Positions 5,531 to 10,902 of a stretch of 10,902 nucleotides of DNA are shown here, piece after piece. This DNA comes from Candidatus Spechtiibacteriota bacterium (lineage in GTDB: Bacteria > Patescibacteriota > Minisyncoccia > Spechtbacterales > HO2-43-30), in assembly GCA_016177905.1 (NCBI GenBank), contig JACOUK010000093.1, positions 1-10,902 of the forward strand. The letters are read 5' to 3'. A program made the position numbers and the translations under genes. The number at the start of each line of letters is the position of its first letter. Within the stretch, counting starts at the first letter, position 1. Below the pieces are notes generated by a model. The model did no database searches. It was not told the origin of the DNA and was given only the letters and a program-made list of their open reading frames with translations.

Positions 5531-8500
5531 TTAATATTTCCTTGGCGCGTACCATACATCATGAAGATTCCCCAGTTTTGAAATGCCCCCCAAAACCCAT
5601 ACCCTTTTTTTGCCATCCTTTGAATCTCCAAAAACAACCGCGGAATGATGAGTTCTGCCCGACCACGCGCTTGTGTCTGCTCTTTTCTCCCATGAATTTC
5701 CGTCAAAAGACCACACGTCATTCTTCAGTTCCCCTCCTGCCTCCTCGCCGCCAATCATCCATATCTTATCGCGGCCATCGAGCGGATCATGAAAGACAAG
5801 AGAAGTATGGCCCATTCGTGCGGACCATGGGGCGCTTGCTTCTGTCCAATGTATGCCATCGCTTGAATGCCAAATATCGTTTCTGAAAGAAGAACCGGAA
5901 ACTCCTCCCATCACCCACATTTTATCATTAAAGGCAACGGCGGAATGAAAATATCGCGGCTCCCATATATTATTCGTCTTTATTTGCTCCCAATGCACTC
6001 CATCGGACGAACTCCAGACATCGTTTTGCTGGCCAATTGCCGCGAATCCTCCCAACACCCAGAGCTTGCCATTAAATAAAACTGCCGCGTGGCCGTACCG
6101 CGCGCTCCAATGACATTCGTTTATTCTCCCGCTGCAATCAAGGTCTTCTTTCTGCCATGCCCCAGAAGGCTGCCAGGACCAAATATCATTTACTGATCCA
6201 TTTTGAGTCAACCCTCCGAATATCCAAATCTTATTCCCAAAAATAATGGACGCGTGGTAGGCTCTAGCCGGCCATCCGGGATGAAAGCTTTTCTGCTCCC
6301 ATTGTACACCATTAAACGCCCATGTATCTTCTGTATATTCTCCGCTCGCAAGTCCTCCGGTCACCCAAATCTTCTCCTTCTTGTCTGCTGAATCTTTCCA
6401 CACGACCGAGCTCTGCCCCAATCTCTCTCGCCAACGAAAATCAAGTCTTCTTGTCCAACTCCTCTCATTGAAAGTCCAAATATCATTATCAATAAGACTT
6501 CCGCCAATAAGCCACACTTTCTTTTCTCCGTCAAACGCATCTCTATACACAGTTGCCGTATGGCTCATTCTTGCGGTCGGAAGACCCGCTTCTTCTTGCT
6601 TCCAGATAATCCCGCTAAACGACCATGCGTCGCGCTGAAGTTCTCCGCTGGCAAGCCCTCCCATAATCAAAATTTTACCATTAAATTCAAGAACGCTATG
6701 CCCTATTCTGCCCGACCAAGGAGCATCCTCGATCCGTTCCCATTCTCTCCCAGAAACTCCGTTCCAAACCCAAACATCATGGAGAAACACTGGCTGTTCT
6801 CCTCCCATGACCCAAATTTTCTCCTTCCCTTCATCTTTTGGATCCTTCAATACGACCGCTGTATGGAAAGCCCTTCCCTTCCAGCCCGCTCCTTCCTTGA
6901 TCTCCCATGTCTCGGTCTCGCCATCAAACGCCCATACATCGTTCTTAAAAGTGCCATCTTCGAGCTCTCCTCCCAAAATCCAAATTTTCTCCTTTTGGTC
7001 TGCCGGGTCTTTGAAAACAACTGAAACATGGCCGATCCTTGCCTTCCAAGGCGCCGGCGCATTTTTTTGCGGCTCCCAAAACCACGTGTCGCTTCCCGGC
7101 GGAGCATTTTCGTCTGGCACAAGTTTCAAAACCTCGTTCGTGAAAGTCCCGTTCTCTAATTTTCCTCCCATAACCCACAGCTTCCCATCAAGCGCTGCCG
7201 CTGTGTGGTATGCTCTCGCAGTTGGAAGATCCGGCATCTTTTTCCAGCGAAAGCTGTCATACGCCCACACATCCTTTTTGTATTCCCCATTTTTCCCAAG
7301 CCCCCCTGCCACCCACAATCTGCCATTAAATTCGGTGGTCGTATGAGCAACTCTCGCGGTAAGATCGATAAATCTTTGCTCTTCCCACGCATTGCTCCAA
7401 TTTTGGGGCGGAAAAATTTCATCTGCGATTATTGTTGTTTTGTCCTTGATTTCGCTCGGTGTTTTACAGATAAGTTCATAGGTAAAATCAGTAGAAACAG
7501 AATCCGCGTCTTTCGGAGTAACTATCTCATAACACGCCGGGGAGCAGATGCCGCGCGTTTCGCCTCCAAGCAAAACCTTCTTCTCGACTCCTCCAACCTT
7601 ACAGCTTTGCCCATTTGAAACATTCCATGCAAGAATCGCATCGTCGCCTTCCGTAATCCGCTCTGGGCTTGAAAAAAACGACACAGACGGAACAGGAATC
7701 TCTTTTATCAAGCCCTCGGGTTCACAGCGAGATGTTGCGGTCTCAAGAGCTGGTTTTGTAACGCGCGCTTCCACCACGTTGCTTTTTGCTGTTCCCCCGG
7801 GACCGCTGCACTCAAGTCCATATGTAACTTTGTACTCTTTTTCAACTCTCGGACAAAATCTGATCTCGGCCGAGCTTGAAGGAACCCATGTTCCGCTCCA
7901 ATCTCCAAAAGCTTTGCATGTTTCCGCATTCGAAGAAGACCATGAAAGCAAAAGCGTTTTATCCTCCTCCAAAGACATCTTGTCCGCCGAAAGTGTCACG
8001 CTTGGAACTGGGATCGGTAAAGGCGCGGGCGTTGGAGTAGAAACCGGCTTTGTTATTCCGCAAGAAAATTGCCACCAGTTGCCCCCATGCTCTCCTCCAG
8101 AAATTCCTGTCCATTGTTTTAATCCAAAGTTTGTAAACAGCGAATTAAGAATCAGCCATGAAATAAGCGCGAGCGCGTACCCGATGACTGCCCAACGAAT
8201 AACTGCCGTAGCTTTCGCTCTCTGCCCCGCGTCTCCACGCGAGGTCGCAAAAAGAAAACCTGCGATCGCAAAAAGAAGGAGCGCGGCCGCGGGAATAAGT
8301 CTTCCCATGATAAAATCGTGAGTCCTGTTGAAAAGATAAAAAATATGACAAAAATTGCACTGTTCCTCCTCGTTCACAAGCGTTGTATCGGGGTCGTCGC
8401 ACGACCTGCCGCAGGGAAGAAAGCCTCCCTTTTCTTCTGCGGCGCATTGACGAGGCGCAACAGGCGCCTGTGCGCGCGCAGAATGTACCGAGAAAAATCC

Positions 8501-8596
8501 GCCCAGCAAACTCCCGAACACAAAAAATATCGCTATAAAAATCACTCCCCGAAGAATTCTATTTTTTTGAAACAGGAATGTATTTTTTAGCTTCAT
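5531..8596 (-). CDS. Exported pilin-like module fused to Ig-like domains and twelve kelch repeats
   Basis: A 1021-residue predicted surface protein starting at the ATG 8594-8596; no clear Shine-Dalgarno is visible. A signal peptide (about 10-43, cleavage plausibly after ARA) is followed by the shared module: PCGR (61-64), CNFCH (80-84), helix one (about 95-118), basic loop with SRGDAGQRAKA, helix two (about 132-155), WTG (162-164) and WWQFSCG (174-180). A Pro-rich linker leads to two Ig-like domains (about 198-280 and 302-390), the first with the SNAETCKA-GDWSG pattern. Residues 414-1021 are twelve kelch repeats of 42-59 residues, each with an (A/G/E/P)R-x-x-(H/Q) start, a strand ending in G-G and usually D-x-W. 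Kelch repeats form beta propellers that bind proteins or glycans; this number fits two six-bladed rings. The last repeat lacks its final Trp strand, which NWSNAWEEQ (399-407) before repeat 1 may supply. Ten bases separate it from the 1620-codon gene. Confidence 0.92.
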   Translation of the reverse strand: MKLKNTFLFQKNRILRGVIFIAIFFVFGSLLGGFFSVHSARAQAPVAPRQCAAEEKGGFLPCGRSCDDPDTTLVNEEEQCNFCHIFYLFNRTHDFIMGRLIPAAALLLFAIAGFLFATSRGDAGQRAKATAVIRWAVIGYALALISWLILNSLFTNFGLKQWTGISGGEHGGNWWQFSCGITKPVSTPTPAPLPIPVPSVTLSADKMSLEEDKTLLLSWSSSNAETCKAFGDWSGTWVPSSSAEIRFCPRVEKEYKVTYGLECSGPGGTAKSNVVEARVTKPALETATSRCEPEGLIKEIPVPSVSFFSSPERITEGDDAILAWNVSNGQSCKVGGVEKKVLLGGETRGICSPACYEIVTPKDADSVSTDFTYELICKTPSEIKDKTTIIADEIFPPQNWSNAWEEQRFIDLTARVAHTTTEFNGRLWVAGGLGKNGEYKKDVWAYDSFRWKKMPDLPTARAYHTAAALDGKLWVMGGKLENGTFTNEVLKLVPDENAPPGSDTWFWEPQKNAPAPWKARIGHVSVVFKDPADQKEKIWILGGELEDGTFKNDVWAFDGETETWEIKEGAGWKGRAFHTAVVLKDPKDEGKEKIWVMGGEQPVFLHDVWVWNGVSGREWERIEDAPWSGRIGHSVLEFNGKILIMGGLASGELQRDAWSFSGIIWKQEEAGLPTARMSHTATVYRDAFDGEKKVWLIGGSLIDNDIWTFNERSWTRRLDFRWRERLGQSSVVWKDSADKKEKIWVTGGLASGEYTEDTWAFNGVQWEQKSFHPGWPARAYHASIIFGNKIWIFGGLTQNGSVNDIWSWQPSGAWQKEDLDCSGRINECHWSARYGHAAVLFNGKLWVLGGFAAIGQQNDVWSSSDGVHWEQIKTNNIWEPRYFHSAVAFNDKMWVMGGVSGSSFRNDIWHSSDGIHWTEASAPWSARMGHTSLVFHDPLDGRDKIWMIGGEEAGGELKNDVWSFDGNSWEKRADTSAWSGRTHHSAVVFGDSKDGKKRVWVLGGISKLGNLHDVWYAPRKY

Positions 8597-8656
8597 ACTT
8601 AGTTAAGACACGCACATTTGGACACGCGGGCAAGGCGCTCACGCAGGCTTTAGTTT

Positions 8657-9385
8657 CTATATTCCGCACGCAAACTGCCACCAGCCGCCGATAGTATAGG
8701 AAATATCCCCCGAGACAACTGGGATTTGTTCATCAAGAGTCACCGAGTTTCCAGTGTTGCTTATTATTTTTCTCACTTCTCTGTCTTTCCAGTTGGAGTT
8801 ACGAAGTGTGACAAGCGTATCTTGCCACTCGTTTGCCTGCCATTCCCGACTGCCAATCCTATCTTCGTCCTTTAGCTCTTTCGCTGATATCACAGTTTCG
8901 AAAGTTCCGCGCGATCCCACAAGTCCGGTCCACTTTTTCACTCCAAACGCCGTAAAAAAAGTATTCGCGAGAATAAAGGAGATAAGTACAATCGCAAGTC
9001 CAGAAAGCGTCCAGATTGCCATTTCCCTCCCCAATTTTAGTTGATTCGGATTGCCGCGCGAAATAGCGATAAGCGCTCCGCTCAAAACTACAAAAAACAT
9101 TGCGATCGCCGGTAAAAATTTCAAAAAGAGAAACGTGATGATATTGTCCCCGAGATAAAAGAAGTGACAAAAAGTACATTGCTGTGTTTCATTTATGGGC
9201 GTTGTTGGATCGTCCGAGTTTCTTCCGCATGGGATAAGCCCTCCTTCGCGGGGGCAAGAAAGGTCGGTCTCGGGATTGCACGCGGGAGTTTGGGCATTGG
9301 CAAAATAAATCTGCCCAAAAATTCCGAGCGTTAAAACACAAAGAAAAATAATGGCGGTGTGTTTTACTTTTATAAATCCAAACAT
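8657..9385 (-). CDS. Small exported pilin-like module protein with inserted beta domain
   Basis: A 242-residue protein from the ATG at 9383-9385; a TTG at 9389-9391 could add two residues. I prefer the ATG because the aligned paralogue next door also starts with ATG and neither site here has a Shine-Dalgarno. Residues 1-34 are a signal peptide ending in ANAQ. The shared module follows: PCGRNSDDPTT (about 52-62), CTFCH (70-74), helix one (about 83-108), loop SRGNPNQLKLGRE, helix two (about 124-146) and W-T-G (152-154). A beta domain of about 80 residues then precedes the closing WWQFACGI, which ends the protein. That insert matches one in the 1620-residue protein (W..N.WQ..LV, then I-x-SN-x). 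Among the four paralogues this is closest to a bare core, so it may be the main subunit of any assembly; that is inference. It begins seven bases after the stop of the upstream gene. Confidence 0.9.
   Translation of the reverse strand: MFGFIKVKHTAIIFLCVLTLGIFGQIYFANAQTPACNPETDLSCPREGGLIPCGRNSDDPTTPINETQQCTFCHFFYLGDNIITFLFLKFLPAIAMFFVVLSGALIAISRGNPNQLKLGREMAIWTLSGLAIVLISFILANTFFTAFGVKKWTGLVGSRGTFETVISAKELKDEDRIGSREWQANEWQDTLVTLRNSNWKDREVRKIISNTGNSVTLDEQIPVVSGDISYTIGGWWQFACGI
9201..9371. repeat. 171-bp near-identical block, copy 1 (5' part of the 242-codon gene)
   Basis: This block matches 10564-10734 in the same orientation with five mismatches over 171 bases by eye (about 97%) and no gaps. 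It encodes the signal peptide and the segment up to PCGRNSDDPTT. Similarity stops sharply on both sides: the first few codons after ATG and everything from the CxxCH region on are much more divergent. Confidence 0.93.
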
Positions 9386-9392
9386 CTGCAAT

Positions 9393-10739
9393 TTAATCTG
9401 TTTCGAAACAATACAGCGGACGAATCGAGTCGCAATGGGTGTTTGTTCCAGCTTTTGTCCAAAAACTGTTTTTTTTCATAAAATCGCCAAGTCCCGGACC
9501 TTTTTCTTCGCTCGACGCGCTCGTACTCCATTGAGAACAGTCGGAATCTCCTGAATTAGTCAAAGTCCCATCCGTTTTCGTGGCAGTCCAGACCAAAGAG
9601 CTAAAGACCCCAGCGCCCTCCTCGTACAGACTAGCCTCCTTCGTAAATTCGTTGATATTTATTTGCTCTTCCAGGCTCCCTCCTGTCAATTCTGCCCAAG
9701 AATCCGCGATCTTCTTCCTATCAAGGCGATAAAATGGGCTATTTTCGTTATGCGGTTTTATGCGAAAAACTGCATCTTTGGTCTTGTCGGAAAGCCACGC
9801 CCTGAATGTGCCGGGCACTCCAGCGGCATTCGCGCGATCCTGGCATTTTTGATCTGCTCCAGTAAGTCCTCCAAGATTCGCGCTGTATGTCCGGCTCGTG
9901 ATAAACACAGTTTTCACCGGAGGATTTGCCGACTCAACAAAAAGTGAAATTTCCTTGCTCCTCGTCCCCCCTTGCCCTTGACAAGAAAGAATCAGCTTAT
10001 AGTCGCGCGGAAATGGCGGAGGCATAATTTCACTCGCACCTTGAAGCGCCGACTTCTCCCCTGACCAAAATTCTGCTCCAAAAGCTTCGCATTTTTCAGC
10101 ATTTTGGACAGACCAGCGAAAATTCGTTGAACCAACTTCGGGAATTTTTTCTTGATCTGCGGTAAAGTTTATGACTGGCGCTGGCGCAACTTTCACCGCG
10201 ACTTGCGCATCTTTCGTTATGTTTGATATTTTTGTTTCGCTCGCTCCGCAGGAAAATTGCCACCAGCCGCCTTTCTCCGAACGAAGGCCTGTCCATGTCA
10301 CTGCATCAAGCGTCGCAAGCGCGGAATTTACAACAATCCACGAAGAAAGGATCGTGGCGTAGCCAATCAACACCCATAGAGCTATATCTTTTCCTAGTTT
10401 TAAGCGGCTAGCGTTTCCCTGTGAGGTTGTGATAAAAAATCCGCCAAGCGCCACGAGCAGGACCGCGAATATTGGGGCGAAACGGAATGTAATCCAGTTC
10501 GCGACTCTTTGAAAAAGAAAGAAAAAATGACAAGCGTTGCAAGGTTGAGATTCCACTACGAATGTTGTTGGATCGTCCGAGTTCCTTCCGCATGGGATAA
10601 GCCCTCCTTCGCGGGGGCAAGAAAGGTCGGTCTCGGGGTTGCACGCGGGAGCTTGGGCATTGGCAAAATAAATCTGCCCAAAAATTCCGAGCGCTAAAAA
10701 ACAAAGAAAAATAATGGCGGTGTGTTTTACTTTTCCCAT
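9393..10739 (-). CDS. Exported pilin-like module fused to an Ig-like and a DUF1554-like domain
   Basis: A 448-residue predicted surface protein starting at the ATG 10737-10739, with AGGA eight bases upstream. A signal peptide (about 1-29, ending ANAQ) leads to the shared module: PCGRNSDD (49-56), CNACH (67-71), helix one (about 82-106), loop SQGNASRLKLGKD, helix two (about 120-142), WTG (149-151) and WWQFSCG (159-165), here without the inserted beta domain. An Ig-like domain follows (about 188-268, NAEKCEAFGAEFWSG). Residues about 277-448 resemble DUF1554 (PF07588): VFITSRTYSANLGGLTGAD, AWLSD, DSWAELTGG, VWTAT-TDGT, C-x-x-W and a closing C-D-x-x-R-x-L-Y-C-F. DUF1554 occurs in exported proteins of Leptospira and other bacteria; its biochemical role is unknown to me. 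The gene follows an unrecognised gene after 10 bases and is followed by its closest paralogue. Confidence 0.92.
   Translation of the reverse strand: MGKVKHTAIIFLCFLALGIFGQIYFANAQAPACNPETDLSCPREGGLIPCGRNSDDPTTFVVESQPCNACHFFFLFQRVANWITFRFAPIFAVLLVALGGFFITTSQGNASRLKLGKDIALWVLIGYATILSSWIVVNSALATLDAVTWTGLRSEKGGWWQFSCGASETKISNITKDAQVAVKVAPAPVINFTADQEKIPEVGSTNFRWSVQNAEKCEAFGAEFWSGEKSALQGASEIMPPPFPRDYKLILSCQGQGGTRSKEISLFVESANPPVKTVFITSRTYSANLGGLTGADQKCQDRANAAGVPGTFRAWLSDKTKDAVFRIKPHNENSPFYRLDRKKIADSWAELTGGSLEEQININEFTKEASLYEEGAGVFSSLVWTATKTDGTLTNSGDSDCSQWSTSASSEEKGPGLGDFMKKNSFWTKAGTNTHCDSIRPLYCFETD
10564..10734. repeat. 171-bp near-identical block, copy 2 (5' part of the 448-codon gene)
   Basis: Direct partner of 9201-9371, same orientation, five substitutions and no indels by eye. 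The block begins within the codons for KVK just after the start and ends after the codons for PTT, before the CxxCH motif. Confidence 0.93.
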
Positions 10740-10747
10740 TGTACAAT

Positions 10748-10751
10748 TCCT
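10748..10751 (-). promoter_or_regulatory. Ribosome binding site of the 448-codon gene
   Basis: AGGA on the minus strand, eight bases before the ATG at 10737-10739. It is the clearest Shine-Dalgarno in the operon and overlaps the TAG stop codon (10750-10752) of the upstream gene, which fits translational coupling. Confidence 0.55.
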
Positions 10752-10902
10752 ACATCTTGCCTATCTCGTCGATATATTCTTTATAGAGATCCACGTCGCC
10801 GCTTTTTTTGATTTGCTTGTCTTCATAGCCAATGCCGACTCTGCGATAAAACTCATCGGCAATGTTTTTAAATACGCCGGTAACAATCGCGAGAATCCAA
10901 TA
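10750..10902 (-). CDS. Unrecognised protein, C-terminal 50 residues only
   Basis: An open frame enters from the right edge and ends at TAG (10750-10752). The 50 visible residues begin with a short hydrophobic stretch (YWILAIVTGVF), followed by a charged, mostly helical-looking tail rich in Lys, Asp, Glu and Tyr, ending EYIDEIGKM. The frame is open for all 51 codons, its stop overlaps the ribosome binding site of the next gene, and the composition is protein-like, so I treat it as real. I do not recognise the family. As the first visible member of the gene train it could be a membrane or secretion component, but nothing in these residues proves that. Confidence 0.7.
   Translation of the reverse strand, partial: YWILAIVTGVFKNIADEFYRRVGIGYEDKQIKKSGDVDLYKEYIDEIGKM

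Noticed and set aside
6203..8321. Plus-strand open frames up to 257 codons opposite the kelch gene
   Set aside because: The repetitive kelch codons on the other strand keep the antisense frame open; the translations are Ser/Pro-rich with no domain, start context or promoter.
8597..8656. Internal promoter in the 60-base gap before the kelch gene
   Set aside because: The best pair (TTGCCC, 17 bases, TGTCTT) has a poor -10. A 7-base direct repeat (GACACGC at 8607 and 8621) is too short to interpret.
10750..10902. Assigning the right-edge fragment to a type IV secretion component
   Set aside because: Only 50 C-terminal residues are visible and they carry no recognisable motif; context alone is not enough.

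Overview
The window looks like a piece of a Candidate Phyla Radiation (Patescibacteria, Parcubacteria-like) genome. This is an inference from three things: very large modular surface proteins carrying a two-helix, type IV secretion pilin-like module of a kind common in those genomes; weak or absent Shine-Dalgarno sequences; and short hairpin repeats, some lying inside coding sequence. No marker in the window fixes the lineage.

Layout, left to right. Positions 1-451 hold two co-oriented minus-strand genes: rpsO (ribosomal protein S15) followed 6 bases later by a NYN-domain (LabA/DUF88-type) protein cut by the left edge. Positions 452-586 form a divergent promoter region: one promoter reads left into rpsO, another reads right into a tRNA-Lys(CUU) gene at 587-657. 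Two back-to-back hairpins lie in the tRNA leader, and the second runs into the first bases of the tRNA.

Positions 658-10902 are a tight minus-strand gene train, transcribed right to left. In transcription order: the 3' end of an unrecognised gene; a 448-residue protein ending in a DUF1554-like domain; a 242-residue minimal version; a 1021-residue protein with two Ig-like domains and twelve kelch repeats; and a 1620-residue protein with Ig/FN3-like domains, a Cys-rich region and a tandem of PKD domains. Gaps are 10, 7, 60 and 10 bases, so an operon is likely. Its promoter lies outside the window.

All four exported proteins share one module: PCGR or QCGR, an Asp-Asp/Thr stretch, CxxCH, a transmembrane helix, a short basic loop starting S(R/Q)G, a second helix ending near a W-T-G, and a closing WWxFxC. 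I read the operon as a family of membrane-anchored, pilin-like cores each carrying a different extracellular display domain. Adhesion or cell-contact functions fit but are not shown by the sequence. Three DNA-level oddities accompany it: a 171-bp, about 97% identical block shared by the 5' ends of the two smallest genes; an approximately 170-bp palindromic hairpin array just inside the start of the 1620-residue gene; and a direct tail-to-tail abutment of that gene with the tRNA gene, with no visible terminator.
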